This document shows positions 1 to 6,625 of a stretch of DNA of 10,921 nt, piece by piece (positions within the stretch are counted from its first letter, which is position 1; every line of letters begins with the position of its first letter). The stretch comes from Gammaproteobacteria bacterium (GTDB taxonomy: Bacteria; Pseudomonadota; Gammaproteobacteria; Granulosicoccales; Granulosicoccaceae): positions 1 through 10,921 of the forward strand of contig JAGRHW010000097.1 of NCBI GenBank assembly GCA_020444765.1, given 5' to 3'. Made by a program: the position numbers and the translations under genes. Under the pieces are notes generated by a model. That model worked only from the letters and a program-made list of their open reading frames with translations. It searched no databases and was not told the origin of the DNA.

Positions 1-877
1 ACTTTTCAACCGACGGGTGAGTCTTGAAGCGCTGAAATTCTTCAAACGGACTGAGGTGAGGGTTGCTGTAACTGAGGTCCGTGATCAGCCCCAGCGCAAC
101 CTGATTGTCGTCGAGATGGTAGAGAAACGCGCCTCCGGTTGATTTGGATTCCGACAGTGGCCAGCCCGTGCCGTGGATGACCAGACCCGGTTCCGATTGT
201 TGCGGATCGATTTCCCAGAGTTCCTTGATGCCGAGTCCGTAATGCTGGGTATCGGCTTTTTCGTCCAAGGCAAACTTGCCGATCAGTTCCTTGCCCAGTT
301 GCCCGCGGCTGCCTTCGGCGAAAATCGTGTATTTGGCATGCAGTTCCATGCCCGGCTCGTAACTGTCCTTGGCTGTGCCGTCAGCGGCGCGACCCATGTC
401 ACCGGTGGCGACGCCTTTAATGCTGCCGTCTTCGTGGTAAAGAATTTCGTTGGCGGCGAAGCCCGGAAATATTTCCGCACCGAGTTCCTCGGCCTGGCCT
501 GCCAGCCAGCGGGTCAGGTTGCCGAGGCTGATGATATAGTTGCCGTGGTTGTGCATCGGCTTCGGCACCATCCAGCCCGGTACGTTGACGGCTTTTTCTC
601 CATTGAGGTAAAAACAGACCTCATCGCGTGTCACGGCGGTGTCCAGCGGCGCGCCTTTTTCCTTCCAGTCCGGGAAGAGCTCCTCCAGTGCGCGGGGCTC
701 CAGTACCGCGCCGGACAGAATATGCGCGCCGATCTCCGAGCCTTTTTCGAGCACGACGACGCTGATCTCCTGATCTTTTTCACCGGCAAGTTGCATTATT
801 CTGCAGGCTGTCGACAAACCGGCCGGCCCGCCGCCAACGATGACAACATCAAACTCCATGGATTCTCTTTCTTGCAT
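1..877 (-). CDS. Electron transfer flavoprotein-ubiquinone oxidoreductase, N-terminal part (truncated by window edge)
   Basis: Membrane-bound flavo-iron-sulfur enzyme that takes electrons from reduced electron transfer flavoprotein (fed by acyl-CoA and related dehydrogenases) and passes them to ubiquinone. Read on the minus strand, the first 292 codons are open and the gene runs off the window, so about half of a roughly 550-residue family is visible and the C-terminal 4Fe-4S domain is not seen. Residues 8-20 hold the FAD-binding Rossmann motif (EFDVVIVGGGPAG, G15/G17/G20), followed by VVVLEKGSEIGAHILSGAV at about 40-58. Later segments MHNHGNYIISLGNLTRWL, FAEGSRGQLGK and GAFLYHLDDNQVALGLITDL are typical of ETF-QO. 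I chose the ATG at 877 (MQERESMEFDVV) because AGGTG lies about 7 bases upstream and related proteins begin with a similar MERE-x-MEFDVV segment. An in-frame ATG at 859 is the alternative. No etfA or etfB is visible next to it. Confidence 0.95.
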   Translation of the reverse strand, partial: MQERESMEFDVVIVGGGPAGLSTACRIMQLAGEKDQEISVVVLEKGSEIGAHILSGAVLEPRALEELFPDWKEKGAPLDTAVTRDEVCFYLNGEKAVNVPGWMVPKPMHNHGNYIISLGNLTRWLAGQAEELGAEIFPGFAANEILYHEDGSIKGVATGDMGRAADGTAKDSYEPGMELHAKYTIFAEGSRGQLGKELIGKFALDEKADTQHYGLGIKELWEIDPQQSEPGLVIHGTGWPLSESKSTGGAFLYHLDDNQVALGLITDLSYSNPHLSPFEEFQRFKTHPSVEK

Positions 878-930
878 TTATCACCTCGTGTGGCTGTATT
901 TTTTATAAATCGCCGACTGGCCAGCCCTGA

Positions 931-958
931 ATTCTACTGGCGGGCAGCCAGAGTGCAA
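931..958 (-). promoter_or_regulatory. Candidate sigma70-type promoter for the ETF-QO gene
   Basis: On the minus strand, TTGCAC (953-958) and TAGAAT (931-936) are separated by 16 bases. The -10 matches consensus at 5 of 6 positions and the -35 is weak (3 of 6). The start codon lies about 55 bases downstream. It was picked by eye; a second -10-like TATAAA at about 903-908 could serve instead. Confidence 0.3.
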
Positions 959-1059
959 ATTGATTTAGGGGCCGTTCGGCGCACGGCTTGACGCAAATGA
1001 CCGGAAGGTCAAGTCGTTGTCGCGGCTTGCTGAAAAAGTAAATAATCGGCTGATTATAT

Positions 1060-1088
1060 TTTACAGTTCAATACCTTACGACTATGAA
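1060..1088 (+). promoter_or_regulatory. Candidate sigma70-type promoter for the LEA-like lipoprotein
   Basis: TTTACA (1060-1065) and TATGAA (1083-1088) are separated by 17 bases; the hexamers match consensus at 5 of 6 and 4 of 6 positions. If used, it gives a leader of nearly 200 bases before the ATG at 1289. The dyad at about 1042-1057 sits immediately upstream and could be an operator (inference). Confidence 0.35.
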
Positions 1089-1208
1089 AATCACCTGATT
1101 CCATAAAGATATGATGACTTTGGCAGGTATTTTATTTTTTTTCGACCGATTATGTTGCAGCGAAGTAATGGATTGTAAACATGATTCCTAAATAATGAAG
1201 TCTTCGAG

Positions 1209-1257
1209 TTGCCGGAGGGGGGTGTCTCTGCCCAGAACTAGCTGGGATCGACGGCAA
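1209..1257 (+). other. Possible structured RNA element in the leader of the lipoprotein gene
   Basis: TTGCCG (1209-1214) can pair with CGGCAA (1252-1257), enclosing an inner hairpin CCCAG (1231-1235)/CTGGG (1242-1246) and a G-run at 1217-1222. It lies about 30 bases before the start codon of the lipoprotein gene. I do not match it to any riboswitch class I know. Short pairings like these can arise by chance. Confidence 0.22.
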
Positions 1258-1288
1258 GAGTTTCCAATTGACAGGATGGTTTTTCGAT

Positions 1289-1813
1289 ATGAAAGGTTTT
1301 AGATCACTTGCGCTTGTTTTACTTTGTGGACTTTTTCTGACTGCCTGTGGCGAGTCGGCAGACGAGGCGAAGGAATCCGCTTCCGGCGTGCTTGATAAAG
1401 CCAAAGAAGCGGTCACTGAAGCGGCTGATACCGCCAAGGAAGCCGCGACCGGCGCGATGGACGCCGCCAAGGATACCGTTTCGGGAGCGGTCGATAGTGC
1501 AACCGATGCTGCGTCCGGCGCTGTCGATGCGGTAAAAGAAGGCGCCGCTGAAGCGGGCGAAGCCGCAACAGGCGCCGTGGACGCCGCCAAGGACACGGTT
1601 TCGGGCGCGGCTGACAGTGCGACCGATGCGGCTGCCGGTGCTGTCGATACGGTAAAGGACGGGGCGAGCGATGCCGCGAGCTCCGTCGGCGAACAATCAG
1701 CCGATATGCTTGAAGGCGCAAAAGACGCTACAGACGAGGCGATGCAAGGTGCCGAAGAGCAGGCGAAGGACGCGGTAGACGCGGCCAAGGAAAAAGCCAA
1801 CATCACGCAATAA
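1289..1813 (+). CDS. LEA-like repeat lipoprotein (low-complexity amphipathic helix)
   Basis: Predicted 174-residue lipoprotein of unrecognised exact family. The signal peptide is MKGFRSLALVLLCGLFLTAC, with lipobox LTAC and lipidated Cys20. The mature part is almost entirely Ala, Asp, Glu, Lys, Gly, Ser, Thr and Val; after Cys20 I find no Arg, Pro, His, Phe, Tyr or Trp. It is built from 11-residue units such as DAAKDTVSGAV and DSATDAASGAV, the pattern of group-3 LEA and apolipoprotein-like amphipathic helices, and carries a 40-residue duplicated block. Such proteins are usually disordered when free and helical on membranes or on drying, so an envelope stress or desiccation role is plausible but inferred. 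The ATG at 1289 is preferred over the in-frame TTG at 1268 because it gives a clean signal peptide and has AGGA about 12 bases upstream. It appears monocistronic, with a strong terminator downstream. Confidence 0.82.
   Translation: MKGFRSLALVLLCGLFLTACGESADEAKESASGVLDKAKEAVTEAADTAKEAATGAMDAAKDTVSGAVDSATDAASGAVDAVKEGAAEAGEAATGAVDAAKDTVSGAADSATDAAAGAVDTVKDGASDAASSVGEQSADMLEGAKDATDEAMQGAEEQAKDAVDAAKEKANITQ
1439..1666 (+). repeat. Two direct repeats of 120-base period inside the LEA-like gene
   Basis: Copy one (about 1439-1546) and copy two (about 1559-1666) align without gaps at an offset of exactly 120 bases, or 40 codons. By eye, 82 of 100 bases are identical between 1441-1540 and 1561-1660. 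Many differences are synonymous or swap Ala, Val or Ser. Within each copy the protein falls into units of 11, 11 and 18 residues, pointing to an older 11-mer expansion followed by a block duplication. Confidence 0.85.
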
Positions 1814-1848
1814 TCGCAGGGGCGATCGTGCCCATCTGCTGCTTGGTG

Positions 1849-1881
1849 AAAACCGGATCATCCCGATGATCCGGTTTTTTT
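1849..1881 (+). terminator. Strong rho-independent terminator after the LEA-like lipoprotein
   Basis: A perfect hairpin, core CCGGATCAT (1853-1861), loop CCCG, ATGATCCGG (1866-1874), runs into a seven-T tract; flanking A and T bases extend the stem to about 13 pairs. It lies 36 bases after the stop codon and separates this gene from the transporter operon. Confidence 0.93.
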
Positions 1882-1908
1882 ATGACTGCATTTAAGGTGT
1901 CGACACGC

Positions 1909-1938
1909 TTGCAAGCCGAATCCGATTGATAGTATTTT
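1909..1938 (+). promoter_or_regulatory. Candidate promoter for the transporter operon
   Basis: TTGCAA (1909-1914) and TATTTT (1933-1938) are separated by 18 bases and would start transcription about 20-25 bases before the first permease ATG. Matches are modest. Location is the main support: an operon promoter is expected between the terminator and 1968. Confidence 0.27.
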
Positions 1939-1967
1939 GCCTCCGGGACCGCGCCTGAAGCTTTTCC

Positions 1968-3338
1968 ATGACCGATTACCTGTTGCGCCGATTATTGATG
2001 ATGATACCCACCTTGCTGGGTATGACGCTGGTGGTTTTCATCGTCATGGCGGCCTCGCCGGGCGGGCTTAGCGCATCGAGCCTGATCAGCGGCCAGATGG
2101 AGCCGGAAGCAAAGAAAGCGCTGGAAGATTACTACAATCGGCGTTACGGACTCGATGACCCCTTGCCCCTGCAATACCTGCGCTGGCTGAATAATATCTC
2201 GCCCGTCGGCTTCGAAACCGATCCGCTCAGTGGTGAATCCCGCTTCTCGCTCTGGAAAGGCGCGGATCTGGGGGACAGCCTGTATTACGGGCGCAGTGTC
2301 GCCGATCTGCTGAAAGAGCGGGTGCCGGTTACCTTATTGCTCAACCTTCTGTCGGTTCCGCTTATCTACCTGCTTGCGATCGTGCTTGGCGTGCAGGCGG
2401 CCAGAAAGCGTGGCAGCCTGTTCGACCGTATTTCCGGCACGCTGTTGCTTGGTTTGTGGTCGCTGCCGACCATGCTGGCCGGCATTCTGCTGATCGGTTT
2501 TCTCGCCAGTGAACAATACCTGCACTGGTTTCCGGTGTCCGGGCTCAGTTATCGTGAGGCTGTGGACATGCCGTTTCTGCCGCATTGGGACACACTGGTG
2601 GCCGGCCTGCTGACGGTTGTTTTGCTGTCGCTCTCGACGTGTTTCGCGCTGTGGAGCATGCTCAAACTGTCGGCAAACCACCGGCAGGCGGTGGTGGCCC
2701 TGTCGGTTCTGGTTTTTCTGGTGTTGTTTTACATCACGGGTCATATCGGGGTGACGGGTGCGCTGGCCATCCTGCTGATCGGAGCCTTGCTGACGGTGCA
2801 GGCCACCAGCGCTGCGTCAGTGTTGCGGGCGTCGGCCTATCTGATTTTTCTGCTGACGATGAGTGTCCTGTCGCTGAAATTTTTTGCGCCCGGGGAATTT
2901 ACCCGCGGATTCCTTCTGGATCGGGTCTGGCATCTGGTATTGCCGGTAATCTGCCTGTCATACGGCGGTATTGCCTATCTGGCGAAACTGACCCGCTCCG
3001 GGGTACTCGAAAATCTGCGGGCGAATTTTGCGCGTACCGCTCGCGCCAAGGGGTTGCACGAGTCCGAGATACTCTGGCATCACGTTTTTCGTAACAGCCT
3101 GCTGCCGTTGATCACGGTTGCCGCGAGTGTATTACCTGGCTTGCTGGCCGGTTCGATTATTGTCGAGACGCTGTTCAGCATCGACGGTATGGGCAAGCTG
3201 GCGGTCGAGGCGGTGCAGGGCAGGGACCGGGAACTTGTATTATCGATTACCCTGATCAGCGGGCTGCTGACCCTGTTTTCATACCTGATAGCCGATATTC
3301 TGTATGCGCTTGTCGATCCGCGGGTCAGTTATGAATAA
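1968..3338 (+). CDS. YejB-like ABC transporter permease with extra membrane segments
   Basis: Inner-membrane permease of the peptide/nickel/opine ABC importer class (456 residues). The N-terminus YLLRRLLMMIPTLLGMTLVV, then RRYGLDDPLPLQYLRWL (about 58-74), GDSLYYGRSV (102-111) and the C-terminus LYALVDPRVSYE follow YejB/DppB. The cytoplasmic EAA loop that docks on the ATPase is RTARAKGLHESEILWHHVFR (about 356-375). Usual family length is roughly 310-365 residues. The excess is a hydrophobic block at about 205-315 with some four added membrane spans, placed between the WFPVSGL segment and the WHLVLP segment. The ATG at 1968 has only a weak upstream GAAG, but gives the expected family N-terminus. 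It is the first gene of the operon; its stop overlaps the next start (ATGAATAA, 3331-3338). The substrate cannot be read from the sequence; peptides or microcin-like compounds are the best guess. Confidence 0.9.
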   Translation: MTDYLLRRLLMMIPTLLGMTLVVFIVMAASPGGLSASSLISGQMEPEAKKALEDYYNRRYGLDDPLPLQYLRWLNNISPVGFETDPLSGESRFSLWKGADLGDSLYYGRSVADLLKERVPVTLLLNLLSVPLIYLLAIVLGVQAARKRGSLFDRISGTLLLGLWSLPTMLAGILLIGFLASEQYLHWFPVSGLSYREAVDMPFLPHWDTLVAGLLTVVLLSLSTCFALWSMLKLSANHRQAVVALSVLVFLVLFYITGHIGVTGALAILLIGALLTVQATSAASVLRASAYLIFLLTMSVLSLKFFAPGEFTRGFLLDRVWHLVLPVICLSYGGIAYLAKLTRSGVLENLRANFARTARAKGLHESEILWHHVFRNSLLPLITVAASVLPGLLAGSIIVETLFSIDGMGKLAVEAVQGRDRELVLSITLISGLLTLFSYLIADILYALVDPRVSYE

Positions 3339-4491
3339 AGCTGTGCTGAGCCGTGAATCCTGGGGGCGGCTGGTTTGGCGAAAAACCTTCCGTTCGCCCG
3401 GTGCAAGGCTCGGCCTGGTGTGGATCTGTCTGTTGGCGTTTCTGGCCGCATTTGCACCGTTTCTGGCGAACAGTCGTCCGCTGTTGCTGCGGCATAATGG
3501 TGACTGGGCGAGTCCGGCCCTGCAGGCCTTTACGGTCGCTGACGTGGCCTGGCTGTCAGGGCTTCTTTTGCTTGGGCTTGTATTATTGTTCAGACTCAGT
3601 GCCGGCAAGGCTGTTTTACTGATCGCCGCAGGAGTGATCTTGACCTCCGCCTTGGCCGCGGTCTATCTCAATCCCCCGCAAATCACCGTCTATGAAACCT
3701 GGCGGGAGAACGGCGTCAATTCCGGTGACGGGGTCGTGGTGAATGCCTTGATTCCTTATTCGGCAAAGGACTATCAGCGCGATCGCGTCATCGCCAGTTT
3801 GCAGCCGCCGGATGCCCGGCACTGGTTCGGGACCGAGGAAAACGGCGCGGACGTGCTGAGCCGGATGATCCACGCAACCCGCATCGCGCTCGGGACCGGC
3901 TTTATCGCGACAGGCATCGCCTTGTCGCTCGGCATTCTGGTGGGCAGCCTGATGGGGTATTTTTCCGGCCCGGCGGATCTGCTTGGCATGCGTCTGGTGG
4001 AAGTCTTCGAAGCGGTGCCGACGCTGTTTTTGCTGTTGGCATTCGTGGCTTTTTTCGGCAGCAACCTCTATGTGTTGATGGTTATTATCGGTATTACCAG
4101 CTGGCCCGGCTATGCGCGTTATGTGCGCGCCGAGTTTCTCCGCCTGCGGCAACAGGATTTCGTCAAGGCGGCGGTCGTCAGTGGCGTGCCCTTGCGCTCA
4201 CTGCTGTTCAGACACATGTTACCGAATGCGCTGGCGCCGATACTGGTGGCCATGAGTTTCGGGTTTGCCTCGGCCATTCTTGCCGAGGCGACGCTGAGTT
4301 TTCTCGGGCTCGGTCTGGTCGATGAGCCGTCCTGGGGGCAGATGCTCAATCAGGCGGTGCGTTCGTCGAGCTTTGTCTGGTGGATGGCGCTGTTTCCCGG
4401 CGGCGCGATTTTTTTCACGGTGTTGTCCTATAACCTGATCGGCGAAGCTTTGCGTGAAGCCGCCGATCCGCAATCGATGCAATCCCGATGA
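3331..4491 (+). CDS. YejE-like ABC transporter permease (DppC/OppC family)
   Basis: Second inner-membrane permease (386 residues), expected to pair with the preceding subunit. The segment after the first span, PLLLRHNGDWASPALQAFTV (about 50-69), resembles the periplasmic start of E. coli YejE rather than DppC. HWFGTEENGADVLSRMIHAT (164-183) is the standard entry motif of this family, and the EAA loop is FVKAAVVSGVPLRSLLFRHM (about 277-296). The C-terminus is GEALREAADPQ. Two extra hydrophobic spans lie at about 74-113, between the PLLLRHNGDW segment and the entry motif. The ATG at 3331 is chosen because it overlaps the preceding stop by 8 bases; an in-frame ATG at 3304 would add nine residues of unlikely sequence. 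The stop overlaps the next start in ATGA (4488-4491), indicating translational coupling. Confidence 0.9.
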   Translation: MNKAVLSRESWGRLVWRKTFRSPGARLGLVWICLLAFLAAFAPFLANSRPLLLRHNGDWASPALQAFTVADVAWLSGLLLLGLVLLFRLSAGKAVLLIAAGVILTSALAAVYLNPPQITVYETWRENGVNSGDGVVVNALIPYSAKDYQRDRVIASLQPPDARHWFGTEENGADVLSRMIHATRIALGTGFIATGIALSLGILVGSLMGYFSGPADLLGMRLVEVFEAVPTLFLLLAFVAFFGSNLYVLMVIIGITSWPGYARYVRAEFLRLRQQDFVKAAVVSGVPLRSLLFRHMLPNALAPILVAMSFGFASAILAEATLSFLGLGLVDEPSWGQMLNQAVRSSSFVWWMALFPGGAIFFTVLSYNLIGEALREAADPQSMQSR

Positions 4492-6137
4492 CTCTGCTGA
4501 CGGTCGATAAGCTGTCGGTGGATTTTTATGGCGAGGCGGTGCGCAAAACCGCTGTCGAGGATGTTGCATTCAGTATCCGCCGTGGCGAAACATTCTGCCT
4601 GGTCGGCGAATCCGGCAGTGGCAAATCCGTCACGGCCTTATCGCTGATGCGTTTGTTGCCGGATAATGCACGCATGGGGTCCGAGACCCGTATTTGCTTT
4701 TTTCCGAACGGCAGCACCCCGCCTTGCGAGTTGACATCGCTCAATGATGAGCAATTCCGCGCGTGGCGCGGTCGCCGCATGGCGATGATTTTCCAGGAGC
4801 CGATGTCATCGCTCAACCCGGTCCAGCGCATCGGCGAACAAATCGCCGAAGCGGTCATGCACAATAATCCGCAGCTCGGTGAGGAGGCGGTTCATGCGCG
4901 GGTGATCGAGTTGTTGCAGGCCGTTAAAATACCGGAACCGGCCTTACGGATAGATGCTTATCCGCATCACCTGAGTGGCGGACAGTGTCAACGGGTGATG
5001 ATTGCGATGGCACTGGCCGGCAACCCCGAGTTGCTGATCGCCGATGAGCCGACCACCGCGCTGGATGTTACAATACAAGCCGAGATACTTGGTCTGTTGC
5101 AGTCGCTGCAGCAAAGCCATGGCATGAGCCTGTTGTTTATCACGCATGATCTCGGCATCGTCGCGAAGATTGCCGACCGGGTGGCGGTGATGCGCAACGG
5201 CCATATCGTCGAAACCGGTGAAGCAAGACAGGTAATCCGGGCGCCGACACATCCGTATACGCAGGAACTCTGGCAGAGCCTGCCGCAAAATCTGCAACGG
5301 CCGGCGACAGTTCTTCAGAGTGAGGCGGATCGGCAGCACCCGGCAAACGCTATCTTGCGACTGAATAATCTCAGCCTGGATTTTCCGGTGCGATCTGGAT
5401 TATTCCGCAGAGTCAGCGGCTCCGTAAAGGCGGTCGATAATGTCACGCTGTCCATCGGACGGGGGGAGATCCTCGCTTTGGTCGGCGAGTCCGGTTGCGG
5501 AAAGACTACACTGGGGCAAACGATTCTGCGTCTGCTGGAGCCGTCTGCCGGGGAGATTATTTTCAAGGGCGAGCATCTTGAGACAATGCAAGCCGCCAGA
5601 CTCCGGAAACTGCGTGGCCAGTTGCAGATTATTTTCCAGGACTCCGCCGCCGCGCTCAATCCACGCCTGACACTGGTGACGAGTTTGACCGAAGTGCTGA
5701 AAGTGCACGGTATTGGCGACAATCAGGCAGAGCGTGAGGCCAGGACCGCCGCGATTCTTGAGGAAGTTCAGCTTAGCGCGGATCTGTTGTATCGCTACCC
5801 GCACCAGTTGTCCGGCGGGCAACGCCAACGCGTCGGTATCGCACGAGCCTTGTTGACTGGGCCGGAGTTGATAGTTTGCGACGAGGTTACCAGTGCGCTT
5901 GATGTATCGGTGCAGGCGAGGGTGCTTGAGTTACTGTTGCGTTTGCGCGAGGAGCGTCATCTATCACTTTTATTTATAACCCACGATATAGGCGTGGTAG
6001 AGTTCATCAGTGACAGGACGGCAGTTATGTGCAAGGGCCGAATCGTGGAGTATGGCGATACACGGCAGGTGTGTCGCGAGCCGCAGGATAAATACACAAA
6101 ACAGCTTATTTCCGCTGTACCGCAGATCAATCAATGA
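4488..6137 (+). CDS. Double ABC ATPase subunit (YejF/GsiA type)
   Basis: Cytoplasmic motor of the importer: two nucleotide-binding domains fused in 549 residues, as in YejF and GsiA. Domain 1 has Walker A GESGSGKS (40-47), Q-loop Gln103 ([11 protein letters not shown]), signature LSGGQ (162-166), Walker B LLIADEP (182-188) and switch His220. Domain 2 has GESGCGKT (333-340), Gln384, LSGGQ (441-445), LIVCDEV (461-467) and His499. All ATP-binding and hydrolysis residues appear intact in both halves. Each half ends with an OppD/F-type C-terminal extension (THPYTQELW, then [12 protein letters not shown]). Two small oddities: Cys167 follows the first signature where Arg is usual, and DEV replaces the usual DEP or DEA in the second Walker B. 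The start overlaps the YejE-like stop by ATGA, and the stop overlaps the CYTH gene in the same way. Confidence 0.95.
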   Translation: MTLLTVDKLSVDFYGEAVRKTAVEDVAFSIRRGETFCLVGESGSGKSVTALSLMRLLPDNARMGSETRICFFPNGSTPPCELTSLNDEQFRAWRGRRMAMIFQEPMSSLNPVQRIGEQIAEAVMHNNPQLGEEAVHARVIELLQAVKIPEPALRIDAYPHHLSGGQCQRVMIAMALAGNPELLIADEPTTALDVTIQAEILGLLQSLQQSHGMSLLFITHDLGIVAKIADRVAVMRNGHIVETGEARQVIRAPTHPYTQELWQSLPQNLQRPATVLQSEADRQHPANAILRLNNLSLDFPVRSGLFRRVSGSVKAVDNVTLSIGRGEILALVGESGCGKTTLGQTILRLLEPSAGEIIFKGEHLETMQAARLRKLRGQLQIIFQDSAAALNPRLTLVTSLTEVLKVHGIGDNQAEREARTAAILEEVQLSADLLYRYPHQLSGGQRQRVGIARALLTGPELIVCDEVTSALDVSVQARVLELLLRLREERHLSLLFITHDIGVVEFISDRTAVMCKGRIVEYGDTRQVCREPQDKYTKQLISAVPQINQ

Positions 6138-6619
6138 GTGGGCCCACCATGCCGAATATCATCGAGATTGAAAGAAAATTTCTTCTTAAGGAAAACGCGC
6201 GCTTGCCCGAGGGGGAAGCGCTTGTCATCAGGCAGGGATTCCTGGCTTCAAACGACAAGCTGGTGTGCCGGGTAAGGCAAAAGGGCGAAACGTTTTACCT
6301 GTCGGTCAAGGCAAATCTGAACGGTTTTACCCGGCATGATTTCGAATATGAAATTCCCGAGCGTGACGGGCGGATCATGCTTGAGCAGCATTGCGAGTTG
6401 GCGCCGGTGGAAAAAGTCCGTCATTTTATCAGGCATGACGGCATGCTCTGGGAAGTTGACGTATTCACCGGCGCCAATGCCGGGCTTGTCGTTGCGGAAA
6501 TCGAGCTTGAGTCAGAAGATCAGGCGTTTTCCAGGCCGGACTGGCTGGGTGAGGAAATCACTCACGATCCGCGCTATCTGAACAACAATCTTTACCGGCA
6601 CCCGTATTCGACCTGGTAG
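6134..6619 (+). CDS. CYTH domain protein, probable inorganic triphosphatase
   Basis: Small single-domain CYTH protein (161 residues). CYTH enzymes form a beta-barrel tunnel that binds triphosphate compounds with divalent metals; the closest small bacterial relatives I know, such as the Nitrosomonas europaea enzyme, are tripolyphosphatases. The defining ExExK motif is E11-I-E13-R-K15, followed by the basic cluster CRVRQK (45-50), SVK (57-59), acidic EYE (71-73), WEVDVF (106-111), the EIELESED strand (122-129) and the C-terminal EITHDPRYLNNNLY. All expected tunnel residues seem present, so it is probably active. Adenylate cyclase class IV or thiamine triphosphatase are alternatives. The ATG at 6134 overlaps the ATPase stop (ATGA); an in-frame ATG at 6149 would remove five residues, and a palindrome GTGGGCCCAC (6138-6147) lies between them. 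It is the last gene of the operon. Confidence 0.88.
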   Translation: MSGPTMPNIIEIERKFLLKENARLPEGEALVIRQGFLASNDKLVCRVRQKGETFYLSVKANLNGFTRHDFEYEIPERDGRIMLEQHCELAPVEKVRHFIRHDGMLWEVDVFTGANAGLVVAEIELESEDQAFSRPDWLGEEITHDPRYLNNNLYRHPYSTW

Positions 6620-6625
6620 GTACCG

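Larger units (their letters stand above)
878..1288. other. 411-base AT-rich intergenic region between divergent genes
   Basis: No convincing gene lies here. The stretch holds candidate promoters for both flanking genes, a short dyad CTTGAC(987-992)/GTCAAG(1008-1013), an AT-rich dyad ATAATC-ggct-GATTAT at about 1042-1057 just upstream of the plus-strand -35, and a possible structured RNA leader near 1209-1257. A 26-codon ATG frame at 1111-1191 is open, but nothing supports it as coding. Confidence 0.6.

Noticed and set aside
173..991. 272-residue plus-strand open frame over the ETF-QO gene
   Set aside because: It lies antisense to a clear, conserved flavoprotein frame and its translation has no recognisable motif; it is an open shadow frame caused by codon bias.
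987..1013. CTTGAC/GTCAAG dyad as a terminator or operator
   Set aside because: Six-base arms with a 15-base spacer and no T-run; too weak to call.
1111..1191. 26-codon ATG open frame in the 878-1288 gap
   Set aside because: Short, no clear ribosome-binding site, and no recognisable sequence; such frames are expected by chance in 400 bases.
1268..1288. TTGACA at 1268-1273 with TATGAA at the start codon, as a promoter
   Set aside because: The spacing is only 14 bases and the -10 would overlap the ATG at 1289, so the start codon could not be transcribed with a leader. Probably coincidence.
1150..1806. 218-residue Ala/Ser-rich minus-strand open frame
   Set aside because: It is the reverse complement of the repetitive Ala/Asp-rich lipoprotein gene. 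The plus frame has a proper lipobox and a terminator; this one has neither.
6138..6147. Perfect 10-base palindrome GTGGGCCCAC as a regulatory site
   Set aside because: It lies inside the coupled stop/start junction of two operon genes, is short, and has no partner site; kept only as a note on start choice.
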